In this document: positions 7,751-16,597 of the stretch, in pieces
Layout of the letters: every line of letters starts with the position of its first letter
How positions within the stretch are numbered: position 1 is the first letter of the stretch
Assembly (NCBI GenBank): GCA_025201865.1
Contig: MU602895.1
Span: 16,626-36,197, forward strand
Source of the DNA: Ramicandelaber brevisporus
Taxonomy: Eukaryota > Kickxellomycota > Ramicandelaberales > Ramicandelaberaceae
Direction: 5' to 3'
Length of the DNA: 19,572 nt
Translations under genes and position numbers: made by a program
The notes under the pieces: model-generated
Seen by the model: only the letters and a program-made list of their open reading frames with translations
What the model was told of the DNA's origin: nothing
Databases searched by the model: none

Positions 7751-10672
7751 ATGTCAACCAAGCATCAACTGAGTGACGACGAGCACAGCGAGGTGGAGTC
7801 TCGTAGTAGACGACCACGTCGAGACAGCAGTGATAAGTCCAACGACTCGCCGGTAGTACTTGGTGGAGACGATCGTTCGTCGATCGCTGCCTCTCATGAC
7901 TGTGAAGAAGGCAAGGAAAAGAAAGACAAGGAAGACAAGGAAGACAAAGATAAAGAGGTGGAGATGGATATAGAGGTGGATATAGAGATAGAAGCTGCCA
8001 ACAACAACAATAAAAATACCCTTGAATCCCAACCGGCAGCAGCAGCAGCATCAACAGTGGAGACATCAACAGCGGAGACAGCAACAGCGGAGACGTCTGC
8101 AGTGACTGTGCTTTCAGCTATTGAATCAGCAGTATCATCAGCTATGGAGATAGATACCAATGATGTTGGCGATGACAAAGGAAATCAGCAGGAACAGCAG
8201 GAACAGCAGGAACAGCAAGAACAGCAAGAGCATCAGGAACAGCAAGAACAGCAGGAACAACAGGATGATATCACTGTAGAAGCCACGAATATGCCACAAG
8301 TAGAGACACCCACAGGTTCGACTCGTCGTGGACGCAAGCGGTCTACTCCAGCTCCAATCTCTTGTCCGCACGAAGGGTGCACGTACATCTTTTACAGCGA
8401 AGAGAACCTCGCCAAGCATCAGCCAGCTCATCAGACTGAGTTTACAATGAATGTCAATCGCACTCCCGTCACATTTACCCGAGAATCAATCAATGTTCCG
8501 TGGCCATGCCCAATATCAGCAGATTGTAAAGAAAAGTTCAAGCTGCCAGCTGGTGTGTGTAATCATGTCAGAACTGTGCACAAAAAACCTGAACCAGAAA
8601 AGCAGCAGCAGCAGCAACCACAACCGCCTCCACCCAAATCAAGACGACTACAGGAGAAGCTGCAGCAACAGGAAAGTGGTGTGCAGATTAAGCAAGAAGA
8701 GGAACAGCAGGAGCAGGAGCAGCAGCAGCAGCAGCAACAGCAGCAACAGCAGAAACAGCGGAGACCAGCCAAATCTAGATTGTCACTGAGTTCTGCAGCA
8801 ATGCAATCAGCTGAACTTGAGAGTTTGTTCAAGCGTATGGATATTGGTGATGTACATTGTGGATATCATTTGAGAACAGGTGCATTTGTATGTCATGATT
8901 GTGGCTTAGTTCCTCAGAGTCTCGCAGCACATTTACGCGATGAACATCAAATGGCAGATTTGAATATCACCAATGACCAGCTGCCAGCTGAAGCCATCGC
9001 TGCCGGTCACAATCCAAACAGCAATCAGCATGAAGTTAACCAGAACCTGAAGATTAACACTGATCCGACAACTGGTTCAAATACGACCTGTCATGACGAT
9101 ATTGTGATTGGATATGGCTGTTTAGAATGTACATATGCTATATCTACTGCGAATCAAATCAAGAATCATGTAATGAACTCGCATTTTGGTCACAACCGAC
9201 AGTACGGCGCAGCAATTATTATGAAAACAGCCCTGGTCAGTCGTGGCTATATTTACTACCTGCTATTTCATTTACCCGAGCCCATTCTCAATAGCACACA
9301 AACCACAGAATCAACATCATCGGCCAGTGACCCCAATGTAGGCAGGGGCAGCAATGGTAACAACAATGGTAGCAGCAGCAATGGTAGCAGCAGCATTGGC
9401 AATAGTAGTAGCAATGGCAACATTAGCAATGGCAACAAAAGACGTTCAATTTCCGACAAGGAGTTTCGACAGCTTCCCAAACCAGTCAATAGAGATGTGA
9501 ATGGAGCCACTAATGGAGCCACTAATGGAGCCTCTAGTGCAACTGCCGCAACCTCCAGCATCACACAAACACCAATAAGAACTCCACAGCCTGTAGTACG
9601 AACTAGTTCTATTTCATCAGACCCCAGAAGACGTCCACACCAGCATCAGCAACAACAGTATCAGAATCATCATGATCATGATCATAATCAGCATTATAAT
9701 CAGCAACATAATCAGCAACATCACCATCATGAACATCAGCAACATCAGCAACAACAGCAGCAGTCTCCTCGTGTGCGGGAGAATATGTTTCATATCAGGC
9801 AGCTCGAAGCTGAGATACTTAGATTCCCTACAGTGTGTACAGCAGTTAACAGAGTGCTGAATAATGCCACCAGGCTGCTGGGAGAACTTACTTACGGGTA
9901 CAGCCGATATCTACCTACCCAGCAAGGAGGTCAGCTATTGGATGATTTCTGCCACACTGAGCCTGGCTATGGCATCCACATGACTTCAGTTTGCGAAACA
10001 GAATTACAGCATTATTACAGTCACTTACAGCAGAATGCGCCAGCACTTTATTCAGCCCTACGTGACCACTCAACAACTACCGCCACTTCACCCGAGTACC
10101 AGACATTCGTGAATGGACATGACCGGTTGCTGCGGTACATTTTGTTTCTACTTGTTCTAACATGTGGTCCACCATTCATGGTAGAGAGTGAGCTGGAATC
10201 CATCAACATCATCAACCTCGACAGACAGCGCAATCTCTTCCTCCACAATGACACCATTGCGTTGGTTACATCAACTTCAGTCCGACTCATTCCAAGCTCA
10301 ATCTCGCGGCTGCTTTTGGATTTCCTGATAGTTGTGCGCCGTCCACTGATTGACTCTCTTCAGCGCAAGGGCAGCATGTTGCATGTTCACCTTCTCAAGT
10401 CTCTGCTGTGCACTTCGGCCAAGCAAGCCATGCTACAAACAATAACGGCCACCTCAGCTATTGAGAAGCTCTCGGAGAAGTACTTTGGCTGCCGGCAAAC
10501 GTTGGACACATTGACTGAGTTTTTGGACAACAAGGCACTATTGCTCCGGCATTCTGCCTCTCAAATTGTGCCTAGCTATCCACCGTCTGTGTTTGAAGTT
10601 GCACTGGCTATAAAATCCGCCAAGCAGTGGCACGATATCCTCGCACAGAATGGTGCATCATCTATTCACTAA
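7751..10672 (+). CDS. C2H2/OrsD zinc-finger protein with recombinase-like C-terminal domain (973 aa)
   Basis: I start at the ATG at 7751: the frame opens at a GTG (7658), and the intervening codons come from an AACCA-repeat leader. TAA at 10670. Order of parts: charged N-terminus with RRPRR and Lys/Glu/Asp runs; Gln-Glu repeat (about 146-171); basic RRGRKRS; classical finger C205/C210/H223/H227; finger C253/C259/H272/H277 preceded by a conserved linker ending WPCP; Gln-rich linker with IKQE; OrsD-like pair C381/C384/H394/H399 and C457/C460/H473/H478 around LPAEA...SNQHEVN; Asn/Ser- and His/Gln-rich linkers; C-terminal domain (about 677-973) with YGIHM, APAL, GHDRLLRYILFLLVLTCG, NLDRQRNLFLHNDTIALVTS, RLIPSSISRLLLDFLIVVRR and WHDILAQNGA. 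It is the fullest member of the family here. Nuclear DNA binding is inferred; enzymatic activity is doubtful because expected recombinase catalytic residues are not evident. Confidence 0.88.
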   Translation: MSTKHQLSDDEHSEVESRSRRPRRDSSDKSNDSPVVLGGDDRSSIAASHDCEEGKEKKDKEDKEDKDKEVEMDIEVDIEIEAANNNNKNTLESQPAAAAASTVETSTAETATAETSAVTVLSAIESAVSSAMEIDTNDVGDDKGNQQEQQEQQEQQEQQEHQEQQEQQEQQDDITVEATNMPQVETPTGSTRRGRKRSTPAPISCPHEGCTYIFYSEENLAKHQPAHQTEFTMNVNRTPVTFTRESINVPWPCPISADCKEKFKLPAGVCNHVRTVHKKPEPEKQQQQQPQPPPPKSRRLQEKLQQQESGVQIKQEEEQQEQEQQQQQQQQQQQKQRRPAKSRLSLSSAAMQSAELESLFKRMDIGDVHCGYHLRTGAFVCHDCGLVPQSLAAHLRDEHQMADLNITNDQLPAEAIAAGHNPNSNQHEVNQNLKINTDPTTGSNTTCHDDIVIGYGCLECTYAISTANQIKNHVMNSHFGHNRQYGAAIIMKTALVSRGYIYYLLFHLPEPILNSTQTTESTSSASDPNVGRGSNGNNNGSSSNGSSSIGNSSSNGNISNGNKRRSISDKEFRQLPKPVNRDVNGATNGATNGASSATAATSSITQTPIRTPQPVVRTSSISSDPRRRPHQHQQQQYQNHHDHDHNQHYNQQHNQQHHHHEHQQHQQQQQQSPRVRENMFHIRQLEAEILRFPTVCTAVNRVLNNATRLLGELTYGYSRYLPTQQGGQLLDDFCHTEPGYGIHMTSVCETELQHYYSHLQQNAPALYSALRDHSTTTATSPEYQTFVNGHDRLLRYILFLLVLTCGPPFMVESELESINIINLDRQRNLFLHNDTIALVTSTSVRLIPSSISRLLLDFLIVVRRPLIDSLQRKGSMLHVHLLKSLLCTSAKQAMLQTITATSAIEKLSEKYFGCRQTLDTLTEFLDNKALLLRHSASQIVPSYPPSVFEVALAIKSAKQWHDILAQNGASSIH
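8186..8263 (+). repeat. CAGGAACAG tandem repeat encoding Gln-Gln-Glu
   Basis: A 9-base unit repeated about eight to nine times within the 973-aa gene, giving a QQE-type repeat with one His variant. A charged polyglutamine-like linker, probably coiled or disordered. Confidence 0.9.
8720..8752 (+). repeat. Poly-Gln tract (11 codons)
   Basis: Mixed CAG/CAA run in the linker between the C2H2 pair and the OrsD-like region of the 973-aa protein. Confidence 0.88.
9638..9763 (+). repeat. His/Gln-rich low-complexity segment
   Basis: About 42 codons, nearly all CAT/CAC/CAG/CAA with some Asn and Asp, just before the C-terminal domain of the 973-aa protein. Confidence 0.85.
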
Positions 10673-10846
10673 CCATCGCATTGTATAAATTTCACAGTTA
10701 TTTTTATTACTATCTTTTTAACACTATTTGAACAAACAGTAGTCGTAAGTATTGGGACTGTGGCATCAGTCTGTGCTGAAGCTCATCTGCTACCTTTATA
10801 TAAACGTTACAGTGATGCAGCAATGAAGAATGAGTATGTGAACTTT

Positions 10847-12232
10847 TCAACAAAGAAATCTAGATGGAGTAATGCCATTATTGTTCTCATTTATCATCCG
10901 CGTTTCATCCTCATGCTGCATTTCATTGATTGAAAATAGGATTCCTCGAGAGGGATCAACTGGATTATATCCCTTAACCCACTCTGGTGACTGCATACCA
11001 TCAACAAAAAAGATCGCTTGAATAAGATGAGGAAGCAAGAACGGATTGTTCAAAGCCTTGATCAACCGCGGTCCAGTGACAGCCGTTGGAGAGACATGGG
11101 GGTATAGGAATAGAAGTTTCGGATAACGTGCTGCACTCTCGTAGAACAACGTCGTCAATGGATCGTAGTCGCCAACTGGTGTGTAGTGTGTCAGTTCCAA
11201 TTCAGCAATTACATCGGCGCCAGTCTTGCCCATATTGACGACGAATTCTCGTTCTCTCTCAATCAGCTCTGAATTATTCTTTGAGCAGGCACCAAGAATG
11301 AAGCCAACACGAAGCACATATCGTGGACGCCGAATGCTAAAAATCTTCAGATAGAGATCCATCGCAGTTACCCTGCTACCATTCTCTTCGTTGACAATCG
11401 GACTTGCATGGGAGAGGTCGAATTCACTGTACACATCCAATCTATACATTGCTGGAAAGTTCTTTTCATCAGTCACCATCTCGGTGACCTCCTTGAGAAC
11501 ACCAACACTGCTGATTCCTCTAAGTCCCAATCGCCTGACATTTTTGAATATCGTGAATCTTGAAACAACCATACCTGGTTCAATGCTTCCTACCGAGACC
11601 ACCAGCTGCCGTATTTGATCCGCGACTTCCTTCATACTTGGCCCAGGAAACACATTGAAGTCCATGTCGGTATTTCTGAAATAAACTTCCCGAAGGCGTG
11701 GCATGGCTGCAACAGCTTTGTCCATTTCGTACGCCAGATGCTCGTCAGCAGTGAATCCGTATTCTTGGACTATCAATTTCTTCAATTTGCCCAGCTTCAT
11801 CACAAAATCACCAATCAACCGCTGACTCAGCAAACCATCATTTACTGTGATACGAATAAAAGTGACGTTTGGGATTAAATCAGTAAAGTTCGGCTCGACA
11901 TCCAGTATCTCACGCAATGTTGAGGTATGAACACGCAGCCAGTGTAGCTGGCGGCCGTAATTGACAAATGCATTCAAGACTTGCTCTCGCGTCACTCGTT
12001 TATTAAATACATGATCCTCATCACTAAACTCTTCATTACGAAGATAAAGATCATAGGCAGTATACCACTTCTTCGATACAAACCTGAACTTGGGTCGAAA
12101 ATGAAAATGAAACAACGTCATGATGTAAGCAATCAATTCTGTCGGTAGCCAGTACTCGTCATAGGCTAAAGTCTCTTCAATGAAACGCGGCTTCTTGTTT
12201 GGCACTGGATTGAGTAGTTTGTTAATATTCAT
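10847..12232 (-). CDS. F-box-like protein with degenerate leucine-rich repeats (461 aa)
   Basis: The start is the ATG at 12232-12230 (MNINKLLNP). The frame extends 21 codons upstream to a TTG, but that stretch is hydrophobic and has no ATG. TGA at 10847. Residues about 28-63 fit an F-box: LPTELIAYIMTLF followed by FRFVSKKWYTAYD, with the usual LP start and V-SK-W end. The rest shows spaced beta-strand-like segments typical of weak LRRs: LKKLIVQEYGF (about 150-160), MPRLREVYF (about 177-185), VRRLGLRGI (about 232-240) and MYRLDVYS (about 262-269). F-box proteins recruit targets to SCF (Skp1-cullin) ubiquitin ligases through Skp1; the LRR part would bind the target, which is unknown. It lies convergent to the 973-aa gene (174-base gap) and divergent from the 670-aa gene. 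F-box assignment moderate, gene certain. Confidence 0.75.
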   Translation of the reverse strand: MNINKLLNPVPNKKPRFIEETLAYDEYWLPTELIAYIMTLFHFHFRPKFRFVSKKWYTAYDLYLRNEEFSDEDHVFNKRVTREQVLNAFVNYGRQLHWLRVHTSTLREILDVEPNFTDLIPNVTFIRITVNDGLLSQRLIGDFVMKLGKLKKLIVQEYGFTADEHLAYEMDKAVAAMPRLREVYFRNTDMDFNVFPGPSMKEVADQIRQLVVSVGSIEPGMVVSRFTIFKNVRRLGLRGISSVGVLKEVTEMVTDEKNFPAMYRLDVYSEFDLSHASPIVNEENGSRVTAMDLYLKIFSIRRPRYVLRVGFILGACSKNNSELIEREREFVVNMGKTGADVIAELELTHYTPVGDYDPLTTLFYESAARYPKLLFLYPHVSPTAVTGPRLIKALNNPFLLPHLIQAIFFVDGMQSPEWVKGYNPVDPSRGILFSINEMQHEDETRMINENNNGITPSRFLC

Positions 12233-12701
12233 TGCTGTTGTGAAGAATAGTGCTGAAAAGAGATGGCGAACGACAAAGTAGATGAAGATGATCAACTCGC
12301 AAGTTTGTGCGATCTTTTCTTGCGGAGTTCCGTTTTGTACAACAGTAAAAGCTACGATGCTGTAATGATGACTGGATGAAGCCGAGTCACTATAGGTATA
12401 TTGTGTCCAACCATGCGTCTGTACAACTCAAATGACTCTGGCAACACGTTATCCTGTCCGTAGACGATATAACAGGAGGGTTAGGAGTAGATGGATGTGT
12501 AATGAAAGTTCGTTAATATGATACAATGTGGATGATGGAGTCGATTTGTCGTTTTTGTTCGCGTTTGTTCGAGGTGACTGGTTTGCTCTCCCTGATCTCA
12601 ACTACTCGTCTGAAGATTGACCACTACCAACAATAGCAGCAACAGCAGTAGCAACAGAATAGAACAGCAGATCTACCCAGCGTTCAGCAGAGCAGCCAGC
12701 C
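12233..12701. promoter_or_regulatory. Divergent promoter region, F-box-like gene and 670-aa zinc-finger gene
   Basis: 469 bases between two divergently read ATGs with no gene of its own. The plus-strand side ends in a CAGCAA-rich leader (about 12620-12700) directly before the ATG at 12702. I see no clear TATA box. Confidence 0.5.
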
Positions 12702-14714
12702 ATGTTGACCGTGAAGATCAAGGCAGAACCAACAGCAGCAGCAGCAGTCGACGTGAAAGTCAAGCTCGAGCCGAGTCTCTCAACAACAGCTGATATCAAA
12801 CTCGAGCAGCATAATTCAGACATTGACACCAAAGTCGAGTCTGAATCAGAAGCTGATAGTGAGGATAACTACATCAAATCAGAGAACGATGATGACGACG
12901 ATGACGATGAAGCTACCGATCAGAATCAAGCATCAGCTACTCCCAAGAAGCAGCGACAGTGGAAATGCGAGCATCATGGATGCAGTCGCAGTTTCAATTC
13001 AAACGGCGAATTCTGCATGCACCGACATGAGCACAAGCTTCAAACAGATATCAACATACTTGGTAAGGTTTTCATTCTGACTCGGCAAACGTTAGATGAT
13101 CGATGGTCATGTCCAATTCCGAATTGTACATCAACATTCAAAGCAGTCAAAGGTGTATGTAAACATCTACGGATAACACACGATAGTACCTTGAAACAGC
13201 AACAACAGCAACAGCAATCTCCTGCAAAGAAAGCTCGGAATAAACAATATTTCCTCAATGTAGATGACTTTTACGTGAATGGAGTTCGCTGTGGTTATCA
13301 TAAGACTATTGGAGTGTTCTTGTGTCATGACTGTAGATTGGTACCAGAGTGTCTGCTCACTCACTTGCAGCAGAAACATGGATACGATGAGAAATCGATG
13401 GACAACTTTTCTCTACCAGAAAGTGCAGTAAATGCGAATGCCGACCCTAACATTAATCAGCACACCGGCAATACACATCTCGCATCAGCAATTCGCGAAC
13501 CACATTGGCAGCATCATCATCGGGATATTGTTCCAGGTTGGCTGTGCGTTACATCTGACTGTGGATATTGTAGCCACACAGGCTATAACAAGAGTAATCA
13601 TAAAAGAGCCGTTCACCAAGGCGAACAATTAACAACTGTCCCAGTACTTGTCATGCGTCTTAGTTTATCGAAAAGGCAAACTTTGTGTTTTCTCATTGCT
13701 CATATTGACCAAGCAAGCGGCGCCGTCCCAACCAATGGTAACAGAGTAAGTCAGCACAAACTCGACGATAGTCAAGATGAGAATGGAGATGACACTATCG
13801 AGAGTGAAACCACAGATGCATCCAATCAGAAGAGGCAATGGAAGTGTGAATATCTTAATTGTGGACGTGTATTCAGCTCATCTGATTCACTTAGTAAACA
13901 TTGGCGCGAGCACAAACTGGAAGTTGTAATTAATGAACAAGGCAAGACACTCGCTTTTAGCCGTCAATCGTTAGATGATCGGTGGCCATGCCCAGTTCCA
14001 GATTGTAAAACAACATGGAAATCAATTAATAGCATTCGTACTCATATGCGGAATGTTCATAGCACATTGATGAGACAGAAACGTGCTAATAGTGAAGACG
14101 ATGAAAGCAATCAGCAGCAGCAAATTATTAAGAAGAGACAACCCACGATATATTATAAAAAGGTTGATTCCTTTTACATTAATGGTACTAGGAGTGGCTA
14201 TCATAATCCGACTGGAGTATTCATATGTCACGAATGTAGATTGGTACCAGAATGTCTGCTTACTCATTTGCAACAGACACATGGATATAAGGAGAAATTG
14301 ATTGGCAATTCTATTCTGCCAGAATGGGCTGTAGCTGTAAGAGCTGATCCCAACATCAATCAGCACATCGACAACCCACTTCTCGCAGCAGCAATTCGCA
14401 ATCCATATCAGTGGCAACATGAGGATATTGTTCAAGGCTGGTTGTGTGTTACTTCTGATTGCGGATATTGTTGTTCCACTAAAAATTCTAGACACCAGCA
14501 TCTGCGCAATGAGCATAGAGGTGAACAATTATTGACAGTTCCTGCTCTCGTACTGCGACTTAGCTCATCGAAAAGACATGCTAGCTACTTTCTCATCACT
14601 CGATTGGACTCAGCCACTAGCAACGTCAACACAAGTAACTCGACGGGTCAGCATATTAGCGAATGTGATATCGATGATGGCGATGAGTTAGTACTGAGTG
14701 ATTACAGTGATTAG
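12702..14714 (+). CDS. Zinc-finger protein with a duplicated C2H2+OrsD module (670 aa)
   Basis: ATG at 12702 in a CAGCAA-rich leader, TAG at 14712. The N-terminus (1-85) has four SUMO-consensus-like motifs (IKAE 6-9, VKLE 20-23, IKLE 32-35, IKSE 58-61) and a run of seven Asp. Module A (about 84-333): fingers C89/C94/H107/H111, C137/C142/H155/H160, C208/C211/H221/H226 and C287/C290/H300/H305. Module B (about 377-632) repeats these as C382/C387/H400/H404, C430/C435/H448/H453, C509/C512/H522/H527 and C587/C590/H600/H605. The modules share linkers LDDRW(S/P)CP, NINQH and GWLCVTSDCGYC. The CGYH before finger 3 is SGYH in module B. The C-terminal domain of the two neighbouring paralogues is absent; the protein ends in an acidic tail. 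Probable nuclear DNA-binding factor; its targets are unknown. Confidence 0.88.
   Translation: MLTVKIKAEPTAAAAVDVKVKLEPSLSTTADIKLEQHNSDIDTKVESESEADSEDNYIKSENDDDDDDDEATDQNQASATPKKQRQWKCEHHGCSRSFNSNGEFCMHRHEHKLQTDINILGKVFILTRQTLDDRWSCPIPNCTSTFKAVKGVCKHLRITHDSTLKQQQQQQQSPAKKARNKQYFLNVDDFYVNGVRCGYHKTIGVFLCHDCRLVPECLLTHLQQKHGYDEKSMDNFSLPESAVNANADPNINQHTGNTHLASAIREPHWQHHHRDIVPGWLCVTSDCGYCSHTGYNKSNHKRAVHQGEQLTTVPVLVMRLSLSKRQTLCFLIAHIDQASGAVPTNGNRVSQHKLDDSQDENGDDTIESETTDASNQKRQWKCEYLNCGRVFSSSDSLSKHWREHKLEVVINEQGKTLAFSRQSLDDRWPCPVPDCKTTWKSINSIRTHMRNVHSTLMRQKRANSEDDESNQQQQIIKKRQPTIYYKKVDSFYINGTRSGYHNPTGVFICHECRLVPECLLTHLQQTHGYKEKLIGNSILPEWAVAVRADPNINQHIDNPLLAAAIRNPYQWQHEDIVQGWLCVTSDCGYCCSTKNSRHQHLRNEHRGEQLLTVPALVLRLSSSKRHASYFLITRLDSATSNVNTSNSTGQHISECDIDDGDELVLSDYSD
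12954..13700 (+). repeat. Intragenic duplication, module A
   Basis: First of two ~250-residue homologous modules of the 670-aa protein. Equivalent cysteines sit 293 residues apart for the C2H2 fingers and about 300 apart for the OrsD-like fingers. Similarity is clear in protein and partial in DNA, so the duplication is not very recent. Confidence 0.85.
13833..14597 (+). repeat. Intragenic duplication, module B
   Basis: Second copy of the C2H2+OrsD module. It retains all eight predicted finger Cys/His sets, but the extra Cys preceding GYH is replaced by Ser. Confidence 0.85.
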
Positions 14715-15168
14715 AACGATATCCATTAGCCAGAAGCAGTGACCGAATCTACTGAAACTCTGTCGTCTTTACAACATCTTCATTCATCGGTAACAACAGT
14801 CATATACAATTGAGCCGAGACTTAACTAATCACTAATCTAACTTCTATTTACTTTGAACACTTCTATTCGGTATTGCCAGAATCCTCTGTATTTCACCAT
14901 CCAGCTCACTGTGTGCAGCAGCCGTGTTGCCTTGCACAACCAAAGAAGAGCTTACCTACTCTTTCTATATCGCAGTAGCAGCAGAAGTCAGATACAGGAG
15001 TACGATTCGGCACAGACTTATGTCACTTCTCAATAGCCACATAACTCCGATGCAACAAGCCACACTTTTTCAACCCTATTTCCCTTTTCAAGGCTTGTTG
15101 TGCTCATCTTCTACTTCACTCTTCTCTTTCTCTTTCTCTTTGACACACTTTGAACCAAATCGACTATA
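14715..15168. other. Intergenic, promoter of the 429-aa gene
   Basis: 454 bases between two same-strand genes. No gene is supported; frames at 14854-15036 and 14924-15169 are short and featureless. Just upstream of the ATG at 15169 is a pyrimidine-rich tract of CTTTCT units (about 15112-15142), which may mark the transcription start region. Confidence 0.45.
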
Positions 15169-16458
15169 ATGAACTCCTTTGCTGTCTTTATCCCACAAGC
15201 TCACGAGCAAGACGACTGTTGGCGAGGTCCGTACTCAGCCAGACAAGCAGGGAAATTCATCTCATATGCCTTTGTTGGCAGCCCTGACCTTCAGGCGTTG
15301 TCGCAGTCGCTCAAATCGCACATGGTCTTCTTTGCCGTGCACTGTGGCTCTCACTTTGTGTTTGTCGATCGCCAATCCATGCGCTCGTTCAAATGTGCCT
15401 ATGGTCATCATCGTAGAGTTATCAAACACTTTTACCATCTCGAACCTGGTAAGGAGTATACAAATGGCTTCGAGCGTTTCGTCAAGTTGGCCGCTCGCTC
15501 ACCTACGAATGAGCCGCTTACAATTGGTGATAAGAGCCGTGCGCATGCTGTTTTCTTGTCGCTACGATTCGATATTGACCAATTGATGAATGCAGTCGAT
15601 GAGCACCAGTATCCTGTTGATGACTGCGCCTTCATCTTCGATGGTATGTCCAAAACAGAATCCAATGACATCTCAGCACTGACTGATCGCGTGAGAGCTG
15701 ATGGCCATGGATTGAACCAGGACTTCTTCAACATCGTGGATGACATGTCGGTTTCTCGGTTTGTTTGCATGACCACTGGCCAAGTGTTCAAATGCTCTCA
15801 CAATTTCCGATATCAGGTTATATGCAGTTTGCGTGCGAATCCTGCTTGCTTCAAAGAGTTACAGCAGGTGGCAGAGCAGTGTAAAGGTAAAATATACAAT
15901 ATTGACATGAAAGACCGAAAAGAAGTAAAAGCAATCAACTTTTTATCAGCAGATGAATGCGATGAACACGGCAAATACTATGCAATGGATGGTACTGAAC
16001 TTCGAGAAGGCGATGTGGTGAACATTGATATTGTCTGCGACATGGGTGCGGTTGGAGTTTGTGATTCGACTCTGTGTGGCCAGTACGGTCCCGCTTCCCG
16101 GCACATCAAGTTTCGAGTTCATTTCGATGCGGATGGTCGCTTCTGGCTGCGCGAGGCATTGCCGAATGGTTTGCATGGACGATATCTAGTTGCCGCGGTC
16201 CATAATTCAAAGTACGGAGTTACAGATTCAGAACAGGCCATTCTGACAGATGAGCAGTGGCCAGGCGAGGAGAGCCGTATTGTGTTTCGACGTCACAATT
16301 TGTTCAAACATGTCATGATCATGGAAATGGCGTCGAACAAGGCAAGTGTGGCGACAGTGGATTGGATCAAGTGTGCATACGGCGCAGTTTGGTTCACTTC
16401 TTGTCAATGGTTTCTGGTATTCCAGTTCATGCCCAGCCAACAACCTCGAGCCAGTTAG
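15169..16458 (+). CDS. Hypothetical protein, no recognised family (429 aa)
   Basis: ATG at 15169, TAG at 16456. It encodes a soluble-looking protein with mixed alpha/beta character, about ten Cys and many His, but I see no classical CxxC finger pairs. Notable segments: KCAYGHHRRVIKHFYH (about 75-90), RVRADGHGLNQDFFNIVDDM (about 174-193), GDVVNIDIVCDMGAVGVCDS (about 283-302) and DADGRFWLREALP (about 323-335). The C-terminus becomes hydrophobic and aromatic (VWFTSCQWFLVFQF). There is no signal peptide. The even use of the frame and the absence of stops over 1.3 kb make it a real gene. It faces the GFAT gene tail to tail. The function cannot be inferred; a frameshift near the C-terminal end cannot be excluded. 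Confidence 0.75.
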   Translation: MNSFAVFIPQAHEQDDCWRGPYSARQAGKFISYAFVGSPDLQALSQSLKSHMVFFAVHCGSHFVFVDRQSMRSFKCAYGHHRRVIKHFYHLEPGKEYTNGFERFVKLAARSPTNEPLTIGDKSRAHAVFLSLRFDIDQLMNAVDEHQYPVDDCAFIFDGMSKTESNDISALTDRVRADGHGLNQDFFNIVDDMSVSRFVCMTTGQVFKCSHNFRYQVICSLRANPACFKELQQVAEQCKGKIYNIDMKDRKEVKAINFLSADECDEHGKYYAMDGTELREGDVVNIDIVCDMGAVGVCDSTLCGQYGPASRHIKFRVHFDADGRFWLREALPNGLHGRYLVAAVHNSKYGVTDSEQAILTDEQWPGEESRIVFRRHNLFKHVMIMEMASNKASVATVDWIKCAYGAVWFTSCQWFLVFQFMPSQQPRAS

Positions 16459-16597
16459 ATACAGTTCCATTGAGGAACTCTTCTAATCAGTAGTGTCCCG
16501 GTCCACTATATTTTTAACCCGCAAAAAAATTATAAAAAAAACAATTGCGTCCGGTTTTATTTTGACAGCGTGCAAATCCAATAATAGAATGGGGTTG

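Noticed and set aside
14022-14528. 168-codon minus-strand frame opposite module B of the 670-aa gene
   Set aside because: It is antisense to conserved zinc-finger coding sequence and has no features of its own.
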